A stretch of 13,287 bases of DNA from CAZDSS01 sp964508185. GTDB taxonomy: Bacteria > Pseudomonadota > Alphaproteobacteria > Sphingomonadales > Govanellaceae. The translations under genes were made by a program, and so were the position numbers. The notes beneath the pieces were generated by a model. It worked only from the letters and a program-made list of their open reading frames with translations. It was not told the origin of the DNA and did no database searches. The stretch spans positions 1 to 13,287 of the forward strand of contig CAZDSS010000070.1 of the NCBI GenBank assembly GCA_964508185.1. The letters are read 5' to 3'. Shown piece after piece: positions 6,546 through 13,287 of this stretch (within the stretch, counting starts at the first letter, position 1; each line of letters starts with the position of its first letter).

Positions 6546-7928
6546 TCAGTCTGCCGCTCGGCCCTTGACGAGAAGCCCGCCGAGGCCGAGGCCGACAATC
6601 CCGGCGGTGACCGATGCCAGCAGCACGCCGAGCTTGGCCGCATTGAGAAGTGCGGGATCGGCGAAGGCGAGCGAGCCGATGAAGATGGACATGGTGAAGC
6701 CGATGCCGGTGAGGCAGGCGACGAGCCATACCATGCGCCAGTCCATGCCCTCCGGCAGACGGCAGAGACCCGTTTTCATCGCCATCCAGCAGGCGGCGGC
6801 GACGCCGAGCGGCTTGCCGAGCACGAGGCCGAGGAAGATCCCCGCCATGACCAGAAGCTCGCCCGTGGGCAAAGCCGCGCCGTCGAGCCGCACGCCCGCA
6901 TTGGCCAGCGCGAAGAGCGGCATCACCCCATAGGCGACCCAGGGATGCAGCACAGCCTGGACGCGGACGAGGGGCGGCAGCATGTCGTCGCTCGCGCGGC
7001 GCAGGCTGCGGGCGGGCTCCACGAGATCGGGGGAAAGCTCCGCGCCGCTCCGGATCTCGCGGCGCAGCTCGCGCATGGCCCGCCAGGCGCGGGCGAGCGG
7101 CCGCCGCGCGCCGCCGACGGCGGCGACCGGCGTCATGAGGCCGAGGAGGACCCCCGCGAGGGTCGGATGGGCCCCCGTCGCAAGCACCCCGAACCACAGG
7201 ATGGCGCCAGGCAGCACATAGGCGAGCGCCGACCCGATGCCGAGATGGCGCATGCCGAAGATCATGGCGATCCCGAGCCCCGCCCACAGGAAGCCCGCGG
7301 GATCGAGCCCGCTTGAATAGAACAGGGTGATGATGACGACCGCCGCGAGATCGTCGATCACCGCAAGGGCCAGAAGGAACACGCGAGCGGAAGCCGGAAT
7401 GCGCTTGCCGAGAAGGGCGAGCACGCCGACCGCGAAGGCGATGTCCGTCGCCGTGGGCACCGCCCAGCCTTCCGCCGCCACCCCCCCGGCAAGCAGCATG
7501 TAGAGCGCGGCGGGCGCGAGAATGCCGCCCACGGCCGCGACCAGCGGCAGGGCGGCAAGGCTCAGGCTGCGGAGCGCCCCGTCATGGATCTCGCGCCGGA
7601 TCTCCATGCCCACGACCAGGAAAAAGACGGTCATGAGGCCGTCATTGATCCAGAAATGAAGGGATCGGGAAATGGAGATGCCGCCCGCTTCCAGCGCCAC
7701 CGGCATGTGCCAGAAATGGTCGTAGCTGTCCGCGAACGGTCCATTGGCCCAGAGAAGGGCGGCGGCGGCGGCGCAGAGGAGGACGATGCCGCTCACCGCC
7801 TCGATATGAAGGAAGCGGCCGAGCGCATCAAAGGCGCGCGTCGCCCATTTCTGGCCGGAAGTGATGGGAGGATTGGAAGGAAAGCGCTGCCCAAAGGGCC
7901 GCGCCCCGCTTGCAAGGTGCTGGTCCAT
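6546..7928 (-). CDS. nhaA: Na+/H+ antiporter NhaA
   Basis: NhaA is an inner-membrane antiporter that expels Na+ in exchange for H+ and helps keep cytoplasmic pH and salt tolerance. The 460-residue protein is highly hydrophobic with about twelve helices. VPTATDIAFAVGVLALLGKR (about 157-176) contains the Thr-Asp pair of the broken helix TM IV. AVIDDLAAVVIITLFYSSG holds the paired ion-binding Asp192-Asp193, equal to E. coli Asp163-Asp164. GIGFTMSIFIGSLAF is the conserved TM XI segment. It is longer than E. coli NhaA (388) through an N-terminal extension and a charged loop in the second half. I chose the ATG at 7926-7928 because residues upstream are Arg/Pro-rich and run into serB; the ribosome site is weak. 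It lies 154 bases after serB and may be cotranscribed. Confidence 0.93.
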   Translation of the reverse strand: MDQHLASGARPFGQRFPSNPPITSGQKWATRAFDALGRFLHIEAVSGIVLLCAAAAALLWANGPFADSYDHFWHMPVALEAGGISISRSLHFWINDGLMTVFFLVVGMEIRREIHDGALRSLSLAALPLVAAVGGILAPAALYMLLAGGVAAEGWAVPTATDIAFAVGVLALLGKRIPASARVFLLALAVIDDLAAVVIITLFYSSGLDPAGFLWAGLGIAMIFGMRHLGIGSALAYVLPGAILWFGVLATGAHPTLAGVLLGLMTPVAAVGGARRPLARAWRAMRELRREIRSGAELSPDLVEPARSLRRASDDMLPPLVRVQAVLHPWVAYGVMPLFALANAGVRLDGAALPTGELLVMAGIFLGLVLGKPLGVAAACWMAMKTGLCRLPEGMDWRMVWLVACLTGIGFTMSIFIGSLAFADPALLNAAKLGVLLASVTAGIVGLGLGGLLVKGRAAD

Positions 7929-7983
7929 GGCTTGCCCGTAATTTCTACGTGCGGCGGCCCGACCAACACCGTTCCTGCCCGCA

Positions 7984-8003
7984 GGACCGCACGAAAGCGG
8001 TCC
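7984..8003 (-). other. Hairpin in the serB-nhaA gap
   Basis: GGACCGC (7984-7990) and GCGGTCC (7997-8003) form a perfect 7-bp stem with a 6-base loop in the leader ahead of nhaA. There is no T run after it in the leftward direction, so it is not a standard terminator. Any role in nhaA expression is speculation. Confidence 0.35.
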
Positions 8004-8082
8004 CCGACACCCGGCGCCATGGTAGCGGGGCCGGGCCGGGGCGGCCAGAAAAACCCGATAAAATCGACGTGAGGAGCGGTGG

Positions 8083-8988
8083 TCAGGCTCCGGCGTGGAA
8101 CTCGTCCCGTCGGAAGCCCTGGAGATAGAGAAGCGCCGTAAGGTCGCCGTTGCGGATCGCCACATCCGCCGCGGCCGCCGCCTTGGGCTTGGCATGGAAG
8201 GCGACGCCGAGACCCGCCGCCTCGATCATGGGGATGTCGTTGGCGCCGTCGCCGACCGCGATCGTATCCCGCCGCTGCAGGCCGTCCGAAGCGATGAATT
8301 CGTTGAGGGTATCGAGCTTGGTCGCGGCGTCGACGATCGGCGGAATCACCTCGCCCGTCAATTTGCCGTCCACGATCTCCAGCCGGTTGGCCCGGGTCAC
8401 CTGGAAGCCCACGAGCTTCGCCACCCGGTCGGTGAAGAAGGTGAAGCCGCCCGAGACCAGCACGGTCTTCGCCCCGTGGGCGTTCATGGTGCGGATCATG
8501 GTCTCGGCCCCGGGGGTGAGCTTCACCCGCTCGCGGAAGACGCGTTCGAGCTCCGATTCCGCAAGGCCGCGCAGCATGGCGACCCGCTGCCGGAGCGCGC
8601 CGACGAAATCCAGCTCGCCGCGCATGGCCGCCTCGGTGATCGCCGCCACCTTGTCCTTGAGGCCGACGCAATCGGCGATCTCGTCGATGCATTCGACGGT
8701 GATGATGGTGGAATCCATGTCGGCGACCAGAAGCTTCTTGCGCCGTCCCGCCACGGGCAGCACCGCCCAGTCCAGCGGATGGTGGTTGAGCGCCGTCCCC
8801 AGATTGTCGCGCACGCGCTGCTCGTCGCCGTCGCTGAAGGGAATGTCGGCGGCGATCCCGGGATTGAGCCAGGCCGCTTCCCCAAGCTTCGCCCCCGCAT
8901 CGCGCAATGCGGCGCGGGCCGCGGCGATATGGTCGGTGTCAAGATCGGCGCGTTCGGGATTGGCGATAAGGGTCAGGACGTTCTGCAT
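8083..8988 (-). CDS. serB: Phosphoserine phosphatase SerB
   Basis: SerB removes phosphate from O-phospho-L-serine, the last step of serine synthesis. It is a haloacid-dehalogenase-type phosphatase: VADMDSTII gives the DxDST nucleophile motif (Asp90 and Asp92 of a 301-residue protein). VSGGFTFFTDRVAK is motif II, the Lys of TKLDTL probably motif III, and VGDGANDIPMI the Mg-binding motif. ECIDEIAD and the RVAMLRGL cap region are typical. The N-terminal 80 residues are a divergent ACT-like part opening VLTLIANPE. I chose ATG 8986-8988 because SerB proteins of this type begin just before VLTLIA. An ATG three codons upstream (8995-8997) is equally possible, and no strong ribosome site decides. The frame remains open upstream, but that extension is basic and unlike SerB. 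The gene is divergent from miaA. Confidence 0.93.
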   Translation of the reverse strand: MQNVLTLIANPERADLDTDHIAAARAALRDAGAKLGEAAWLNPGIAADIPFSDGDEQRVRDNLGTALNHHPLDWAVLPVAGRRKKLLVADMDSTIITVECIDEIADCVGLKDKVAAITEAAMRGELDFVGALRQRVAMLRGLAESELERVFRERVKLTPGAETMIRTMNAHGAKTVLVSGGFTFFTDRVAKLVGFQVTRANRLEIVDGKLTGEVIPPIVDAATKLDTLNEFIASDGLQRRDTIAVGDGANDIPMIEAAGLGVAFHAKPKAAAAADVAIRNGDLTALLYLQGFRRDEFHAGA

Positions 8989-9064
8989 CTGGCGCATATC
9001 ACGAATTTGGGCGACAACCGGCGCAGGCAGTGATGTCCGGCTCCATTTTGTCAAAGACCGGATA

Positions 9065-9078
9065 CCCGCCCGGGCGGG
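9065..9078. other. 14-bp perfect palindrome between serB and miaA
   Basis: CCCGCCCGGGCGGG reads identically on both strands and sits in the middle of the divergent serB-miaA intergenic region, 45 bases before the miaA ATG. It could be an operator or only GC-rich chance structure. There is no T tract, so it is not a terminator. Confidence 0.4.
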
Positions 9079-9122
9079 ATTGGCGTATGTAACTGGGTCC
9101 AAGCCCCAATAGCGAATGGCGC

Positions 9123-10058
9123 ATGAAAAGGAAAGTAATTTTCATCGGCGGCCCCACCGCGGGCGGAAAATCGGCGCTGGCCCTTGAACTTGCGGAGCGG
9201 CTCGGCGGGGTCATCGTCAATGCCGACAGCATGCAGGTCTATGTCGAGCTCCGCGTCCTCACCGCCCGGCCGAGCGCGGCGGAAGAAGCGCGCGTGCCCC
9301 ATCATCTCTACGGCCATCGCCGGGGCGATGATCCATCTTCCGCCGCCGCCTGGGCCGATGAAGCCCTGAAGGTGCTGGATGATGCGTGGGATGCGGGCCG
9401 CATTCCCGTGGTGGTGGGCGGCACCGGACTTTATTTCCGCACCCTGATCGAAGGCATCGCCCCCGTTCCCGACATTCCGGACGCCGTGCGACAGTCCGTC
9501 CGCGCGCGCCTTGCGGACGAGGGGCCGGAAGCCCTCCATGCCATGCTGCGGCAGCACGACCCCGAACTCGCCGCCCGCCTCGCCCCCGGGGACAGCCAGC
9601 GCATCGCCCGCGCCGTCGAGGTCTGGAAAGCGACCGGCAGGCCCCTGTCGGAGTGGCAGCGGGTGCCGCCCGCAGGCGGGCTCAGGGAGCGCGACGATGT
9701 GGAGATCCACGCCTTCGCCCTGATCCCGCCGCGCCACGCTCTCCACGAGCGCTGCGACCGCCGCTTCCTGCGGATGGTTCACGAAGGCGGCGCGCTCGCC
9801 GAGGTCGCCGCGCTCCTCGCCCTGCGGTACGACCCGGCGCTTCCCGTCATGAAGGCCCTCGGCGTGCCGGAGCTTGCCGCCCATATCCGCGGCGAGATCG
9901 CGCTTGAGAGCGCAATAACGCGCGCCCAGGCCGCCACCCGCCAATACGCCAAGCGGCAATGCACCTGGTTCCGCAACCAGTTCCCGGACTGGCCGCAAGG
10001 GGACGCGAAATTTTTGGAAAGCCAAATCGCCACAATCTTTCCATTCATTAAAAACTAG
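9123..10058 (+). CDS. miaA: tRNA dimethylallyltransferase MiaA
   Basis: MiaA transfers a dimethylallyl group to A37 of tRNAs that read U-starting codons, the first step toward ms2i6A, which steadies codon-anticodon pairing. The 311 residues begin with the P-loop GPTAGGKS (10-17). NADSMQVY follows with the catalytic Asp35, then VLTARPS and the substrate segment VVVGGTGLYFRTLIEGIAPVPDIP. QRIARAVEVWKATGRPLSEWQ and the C-terminal tRNA-contacting RQYAKRQCTWFRN complete the family pattern. Length is normal (E. coli 316). The ATG at 9123 gives the right N-terminus, though no clear ribosome site precedes it. One odd residue: Val41 follows MQVY where the family usually has Arg or Lys. The gene is divergent from serB, and ilvB follows after 207 bases. 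Confidence 0.96.
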   Translation: MKRKVIFIGGPTAGGKSALALELAERLGGVIVNADSMQVYVELRVLTARPSAAEEARVPHHLYGHRRGDDPSSAAAWADEALKVLDDAWDAGRIPVVVGGTGLYFRTLIEGIAPVPDIPDAVRQSVRARLADEGPEALHAMLRQHDPELAARLAPGDSQRIARAVEVWKATGRPLSEWQRVPPAGGLRERDDVEIHAFALIPPRHALHERCDRRFLRMVHEGGALAEVAALLALRYDPALPVMKALGVPELAAHIRGEIALESAITRAQAATRQYAKRQCTWFRNQFPDWPQGDAKFLESQIATIFPFIKN

Positions 10059-10061
10059 CGG

Positions 10062-10090
10062 TTGACGGCGCAATTTTTTGCCGATAGCTT
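10062..10090 (+). promoter_or_regulatory. Possible ilvB promoter (good -35 only)
   Basis: TTGACG (10062-10067) begins 3 bases after the miaA stop; 17 bases later lies TAGCTT (10085-10090), a 3 of 6 match to the -10. TTGACG is a common alphaproteobacterial -35 form. If used, it leaves a GC-rich leader of about 170 bases before ilvB. I see no leader peptide rich in Ile, Leu or Val codons and no attenuator stem with a T run in 10059-10265. Confidence 0.4.
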
Positions 10091-10265
10091 GCAACCCTCC
10101 CCGGCGGCGGCCCCCGCTGCGCATATTGGCATGGGCGCATCACAGCGATCTCGCCCGGGAAGGTTGCGAATCGGCGTTTGCCACTCGCCCGCGTTTCCCT
10201 TAAACAGGGCGGGAGACGGCGGCCCGGCGTGGCGGCGTCGAAGACATATTGGAAGGAACGGAGTC

Positions 10266-12026
10266 ATGACCACGGAACCGATCAGCGGAGCGGAAATCGT
10301 CATCAAGGCCCTGGCGGACCTTGGTGTCGAGGTGATTTTCGGCTATCCGGGCGGCGCCGTACTTCCGATCTACGACGCCCTTTTCAAGCAGAACCAGATC
10401 CGTCACATCCTGGTGCGCCATGAACAGGCGGCGCTCCATGCGGCCGAAGGCTATGCCCGCTCCACGGGCAAGCCGGGCGTCGCGCTCGTGACCTCCGGCC
10501 CCGGCGCCACCAATGCGGTGACCGGCCTCACGGACGCGCTGCTGGATTCGATCCCCGTCGTCTGCCTCACCGGCCAGGTCGCGACCCATCTCATCGGCAA
10601 CGACGCCTTCCAGGAAGCGGACACGGTCGGCATCACCCGCCCCTGCACCAAGCACAACTATCTGGTGAAGGACGTGGAGCAGCTGTCCTACGCCATTCAC
10701 GAGGCGTTCTATGTGGCGACCAACGGCCGCCCCGGCCCGGTTGTGATCGACCTGCCAAAGGATGTTCAGGTCGCGAAGGCGGAATATGTCCGCCCGGCGA
10801 AGGTCAAGCACCGCAGCTACCGGCCGCAGGTCAAGGGCGATCTCGGCCTCATTAAGCAGGCGGTGGACATGCTCGCCTCCGCCAAGCGCCCCGTCATCTA
10901 TACGGGCGGCGGGATCATCAATTCGGGTCCGGCGGCGTCGCAGCTGCTGCGCGAATTCGTGCGGCTTTCGGGCTTCCCCATTACCTCGACCCTGATGGGG
11001 CTCGGCGCCTATCCCGGCTACGACAAGCAGTTCCTCGGCATGCTGGGGATGCACGGAACCTATGAAGCCAACTGGGCCATGCATGACTGCGACGTCATGC
11101 TCTGCATCGGCGCGCGCTTCGACGACCGGGTCACGGGCCGCATCGACGCCTTCTCGCCCAAATCGAAGAAGATCCATATCGACATCGACCGTTCCTCCAT
11201 CAACAAGAACGTCCGCGTCGATCTCGGCATCGTGGGGGACGCCGCCCATGTGCTCGAGGATCTCATCAAGGTCTGGAAGTCCAAGGCGACACAGCCGGAC
11301 CAGAAGGCGCTGCAGGCCTGGTGGAAGCAGATCGACGCCTGGCGCGGCCGCAACTGCCTCGCCTACCGCAAGAGCGACGACGTCATCATGCCGCAATATG
11401 CGCTGGAGCGTCTCTATGAACTGACCAAGGACCGGAACCCCTATGTCACGACCGAGGTCGGCCAGCACCAGATGTGGGCGGCCCAGTTCTACAAGTTCGA
11501 CCAGCCCAACCACTGGCTGACCTCGGGCGGTCTCGGCACCATGGGCTACGGCCTTCCGGCCGCCATCGGCGCCCAGATCGCGCATCCCGATGCGCTCTGC
11601 ATCGACATTGCGGGCGAGGCCTCGATCCTCATGAACATTCAGGAAATGTCCACCGCCGTGCAGCACCGCCTGCCGGTCAAGGTCTTCATCCTCAACAACG
11701 AGTACATGGGCATGGTGCGGCAGTGGCAGGATCTCACCTATGAAGGCCGCTATGCGGAAAGCTATTCGGCGGCGCTGCCCGACTTCGTGAAGCTCGCCGA
11801 GGCCTTCGGGGCCGTGGGGCTTCGCGCCCGCAAGCCCGAGGAGCTCGACGACGTCATCCGCGAGATGCTCGCCGTCGACCGCCCCGTGATCGTCGATTGC
11901 GAGGTGGCGAAGCTCGCCAACTGTTTCCCCATGGTGCCCTCGGGCGCGGCGCATAACGAGATGCTGCTCGGCGACGAGGACGCCGAAGCCTCGCCCATCG
12001 GCGCCGAAGGCCAGGCGCTCGTCTGA
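10266..12026 (+). CDS. ilvB: Acetolactate synthase large (catalytic) subunit
   Basis: This ThDP-, Mg- and FAD-dependent enzyme (AHAS; IlvI type in E. coli terms) condenses pyruvate to acetolactate, or pyruvate with 2-oxobutyrate, in the first shared step of valine, leucine and isoleucine synthesis. Of 586 residues, the N-terminal ThDP-binding domain carries the catalytic Glu53 (RHEQAALHAAEGYAR) and GPGATNAVTGL. The central FAD domain includes GGGIINSGPAA, GMHGTYEANWAM and GARFDDRVTGR. The C-terminal domain has LGTMGYGLPAAIGAQ, the ThDP-Mg motif GEA (450-452) to NN (477-478), then EYMGMVRQWQ and NCFPMVPSGAAHNEM. The usual motif reads GDG. ATG 10266 has GGAAGGA 8 bases upstream. An in-frame stretch back to 10062 has no family similarity and is excluded. 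It is followed by ilvN 77 bases later. Confidence 0.96.
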   Translation: MTTEPISGAEIVIKALADLGVEVIFGYPGGAVLPIYDALFKQNQIRHILVRHEQAALHAAEGYARSTGKPGVALVTSGPGATNAVTGLTDALLDSIPVVCLTGQVATHLIGNDAFQEADTVGITRPCTKHNYLVKDVEQLSYAIHEAFYVATNGRPGPVVIDLPKDVQVAKAEYVRPAKVKHRSYRPQVKGDLGLIKQAVDMLASAKRPVIYTGGGIINSGPAASQLLREFVRLSGFPITSTLMGLGAYPGYDKQFLGMLGMHGTYEANWAMHDCDVMLCIGARFDDRVTGRIDAFSPKSKKIHIDIDRSSINKNVRVDLGIVGDAAHVLEDLIKVWKSKATQPDQKALQAWWKQIDAWRGRNCLAYRKSDDVIMPQYALERLYELTKDRNPYVTTEVGQHQMWAAQFYKFDQPNHWLTSGGLGTMGYGLPAAIGAQIAHPDALCIDIAGEASILMNIQEMSTAVQHRLPVKVFILNNEYMGMVRQWQDLTYEGRYAESYSAALPDFVKLAEAFGAVGLRARKPEELDDVIREMLAVDRPVIVDCEVAKLANCFPMVPSGAAHNEMLLGDEDAEASPIGAEGQALV

Positions 12027-12042
12027 CAGATCGCAACGAACG

Positions 12043-12068
12043 GCCCGCGGACCCGCCGGTCCGCGGGC
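12043..12068 (+). other. Perfect hairpin between ilvB and ilvN
   Basis: GCCCGCGGACC (12043-12053) pairs completely with GGTCCGCGGGC (12058-12068) around a 4-base loop: 11 bp, nearly all G-C. The next bases are GCGTCCGCACC, with no T run, so it is not an intrinsic terminator. It starts 16 bases after the ilvB stop and ends 35 bases before the ilvN ATG. It may protect the ilvB 3' end or set the ratio of the two subunits. Confidence 0.75.
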
Positions 12069-12103
12069 GCGTCCGCACCAGAAACCAAACCGGGGGATCT
12101 TCC

Positions 12104-12625
12104 ATGCCCAAGCCGCAGGAAACAATCGCGCAGCACACGATCTCGGTCATCGTGGACAACGAGGCGGGGGTGCTCGCCCGCGTCATCGGCCTCTTCTCGG
12201 GCCGCGGCTACAATATCGAAAGCCTGACCGTGGCGCCGGTGAGCGACGACGACAAGACGTCCCGCATCACCATCGTGACCTCGGGCACGCCCATGGTGAT
12301 CGAGCAGATCAAGGCCCAGCTCGACCGTCTGGTGCCGGTCCATGTGGTCGCCGACCTCACCCTCCAGGGCCCGGCGGTGGAGCGGGAGCTCGCCCTCATC
12401 AAGGTGGCGGGCGTCGGCGAGCAGCGGGTGGAAAGCCTGCGCCTTGCGGACGCCTTCCGCGCCCGCGTCGTCGACAGCACCAACTCCTCCTTCATCTTCG
12501 AGCTGACCGGCAAGCCGAGCAAGATCACCGCCTTCGTCAATCTCATGCGGGAACTCGGCCTCGTGGAAGTGGCGCGCACCGGCATCGCGGCGCTCGCCCG
12601 CGGCAAATCTGGTCTTGAGCGTTAG
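12104..12625 (+). CDS. ilvN: Acetolactate synthase small (regulatory) subunit
   Basis: The regulatory partner of AHAS activates the large subunit and carries the valine feedback site. The 173 residues hold an N-terminal ACT domain (about 10-83): HTISVIVDNEAGVLARVIGLFSGRGYNIESLTVAP is its first half (12114 onward) and SRITIVTSG the next strand. A C-terminal domain (about 88-165) with ERELALIKV and NSSFIFELTGKPSKITAF follows. With both domains it resembles E. coli IlvH (163 residues) rather than the short IlvN, so ilvH would be an equal name. The segment around the GRGYNIE loop, which in ACT-type AHAS subunits lines the valine pocket, is intact, so feedback control is likely. GGGGGA sits 6 bases before the ATG. 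Confidence 0.96.
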   Translation: MPKPQETIAQHTISVIVDNEAGVLARVIGLFSGRGYNIESLTVAPVSDDDKTSRITIVTSGTPMVIEQIKAQLDRLVPVHVVADLTLQGPAVERELALIKVAGVGEQRVESLRLADAFRARVVDSTNSSFIFELTGKPSKITAFVNLMRELGLVEVARTGIAALARGKSGLER

Positions 12626-12686
12626 GCCGCTTTGCGCCATAGAAGCCGAAGAATACGCACCACAGCCTCTGACCGGACACGGAACA

Positions 12687-12692
12687 TATAAT
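12687..12692 (+). promoter_or_regulatory. Possible internal -10 box before ilvC
   Basis: A perfect TATAAT lies 21 bases before the ilvC ATG in the 88-base ilvN-ilvC gap. I see no acceptable -35 at 16-18 bases and no TGn extension; the nearest -35-like string (CTGACC, 12669-12674) is too close. It could still be an activator-dependent or weak internal promoter. Confidence 0.3.
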
Positions 12693-12713
12693 TTCACACG
12701 AAAGGATCGACTG

Positions 12714-13287
12714 ATGCGCGTTTATTATGATCGCGACGCCGATGTGAACCTCATCAAGACCAAGAAGGTTGCGATCATCGGCTACGGCAGCCAGGGCCAT
12801 GCCCATGCCGCCAACCTGCGGGATTCCGGTGTCGCCGAAGTGGCCGTGGCGCTCCGCCCCGGCTCCGCCACCACCCGCAAGGCGGAAGCCGCCGGCTTCA
12901 AGGTCTTCTCGCCGGCCGACGCCGCCAAGTGGGCGGACGTCATCATGGTGCTCGCCCCCGACGAGCTGCAGGCCGCGATCTATCGCGATCATCTCGCCGA
13001 CAACATGAAGCAGGGCGCGGCGCTGCTGTTCGCCCACGGCCTCAACATCCATTTCAAGCTCATCGAGCCGCGCCCCGACCTCGACGTCCTCATGGTGGCG
13101 CCCAAGGGCCCGGGCCATACCGTGCGCTCCGAATACCAGCGCGGCGGCGGCGTGCCCTGCCTCATCGCCATTCACCAGAACGCCTCGGGCAACGCCCATG
13201 AACTGGGCCTGTCCTATGCGAGCGCCATCGGCGGCGGCCGCGCCGGCGTGATCGAGACCACCTTCCGCGAGGAATGCGAGACCGACC
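12714..13287 (+). CDS. ilvC: Ketol-acid reductoisomerase, N-terminal part (3' end outside window)
   Basis: IlvC isomerises and reduces acetolactate or acetohydroxybutyrate with NADPH and Mg, the second branched-chain step, using the IlvBN product. The 191 visible codons begin MRVYYDRDADVNLI and run into the Rossmann fingerprint IIGYGSQGHAHAANL (GYGSQG at 23-28). VALRPGSATTRK, which contacts the cofactor phosphate, follows. LAPDELQAAIY, LLFAHGLNIHF with the active-site His, and VAPKGPGHTVRSEYQ come next. The last complete codon is the Asp of ECETD, the Mg ligand that starts the second, all-helical domain. The compact N-terminal domain indicates a class I (short, about 340-residue) enzyme. AAAGGA is 7 bases before the ATG. 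It is third in an ilvB-ilvN-ilvC set. Confidence 0.96.
   Translation, partial: MRVYYDRDADVNLIKTKKVAIIGYGSQGHAHAANLRDSGVAEVAVALRPGSATTRKAEAAGFKVFSPADAAKWADVIMVLAPDELQAAIYRDHLADNMKQGAALLFAHGLNIHFKLIEPRPDLDVLMVAPKGPGHTVRSEYQRGGGVPCLIAIHQNASGNAHELGLSYASAIGGGRAGVIETTFREECETD

Noticed and set aside
8050..8095. Terminator after serB
   Set aside because: Leftward, a 5-bp GGAGC/GCTCC stem around the stop is followed only by scattered T runs at a distance; too weak to call.
7929..8195. Upstream in-frame extension of nhaA (89 codons)
   Set aside because: It is Arg/Pro/Ser-rich, unlike NhaA, and overlaps the 3' end of serB; the ATG at 7926-7928 gives a normal protein.
8989..9102. N-terminal extension of serB
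   Set aside because: The added residues are not SerB-like and would use up most of the promoter space to miaA; only the ATG at 8995-8997 is kept as an alternative.
10059..10090. Intrinsic terminator after miaA (T run at 10073-10078)
   Set aside because: The only stem before or across the T run is 3-4 imperfect pairs; the string is better read as a possible promoter spacer.
10062..10265. In-frame extension of ilvB to a TTG near the miaA stop
   Set aside because: The extra 68 residues are low-complexity Arg/Pro/Ala sequence; the ATG at 10266 has a strong ribosome site and the family N-terminus.
10200..12125. Very long leftward open frame (641 codons) opposite ilvB, and similar long frames opposite or beside apbC, hflK, hflC, degP and serB
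   Set aside because: They lie antisense or out of frame to well-recognised genes, have no family-like motifs, are rich in His, Arg, Gly and Ala, and arise from the high GC at third codon positions.
12687..12706. Resemblance of the bases before ilvC to the E. coli lac operator end (AATTTCACAC)
   Set aside because: Only a short run matches and there is no dyad symmetry; coincidence.
1..13287. Mobile elements, CRISPR arrays, tRNA/rRNA genes, toxin-antitoxin or defence systems
   Set aside because: No transposase, integrase, terminal repeats, repeat-spacer pattern, tRNA cloverleaf or accessory gene was seen; all coding space is conserved housekeeping genes.

Overview
The window is GC-rich chromosomal DNA packed with housekeeping genes. 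It reads as an alphaproteobacterium, judged from protein style (304-ish-residue SerB, 460-residue NhaA, alpha-type MiaA and acetolactate synthase) and from TTGAC-type -35 boxes. The sequence alone does not fix the genus. There are twelve supported protein genes, no RNA genes, no mobile element, no CRISPR array and no gene-free stretch over 300 bases.

Left part (1-2465): the 3' half of thyA is followed 2 bp later by folA, a thymidylate/folate pair. They converge, with only 3 bp between stop codons, on a leftward pair: apbC/mrp (Fe-S cluster carrier ATPase) and a small CoA-binding protein.

Centre (2466-6540): a 172-bp divergent promoter region serves apbC leftward and the membrane-protease operon hflK-hflC-DUF2065 rightward. 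The operon's genes overlap by ATGA and end at a strong intrinsic terminator. A degP/htrA-like periplasmic protease gene follows. It contains a 10-N assembly gap and a 45-base degraded copy of the codons before the gap. Cutting 55 bases restores an intact 495-residue protease with correct catalytic-triad spacing. A promoter that looks like a sigma-E site overlaps the upstream terminator. The theme is membrane and envelope protein quality control: HflKC modulates FtsH, and DegP degrades misfolded periplasmic proteins.

Right part (6541-13287): degP converges with nhaA (Na+/H+ antiporter) across a bidirectional terminator. nhaA lies downstream of serB (phosphoserine phosphatase), both leftward. 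serB is divergent from miaA (tRNA dimethylallyltransferase). Then comes the branched-chain amino-acid set ilvB-ilvN-ilvC; ilvC runs off the right edge.

I found no previously undescribed biological system. The observations worth following are the assembly artefact in degP, the possible envelope-stress promoter of degP, the conserved but uncharacterised DUF2065 protein, structured intergenic elements, and a few unusual residues in otherwise canonical enzymes (FolA Asp109, MiaA Val41, IlvB GEA motif).
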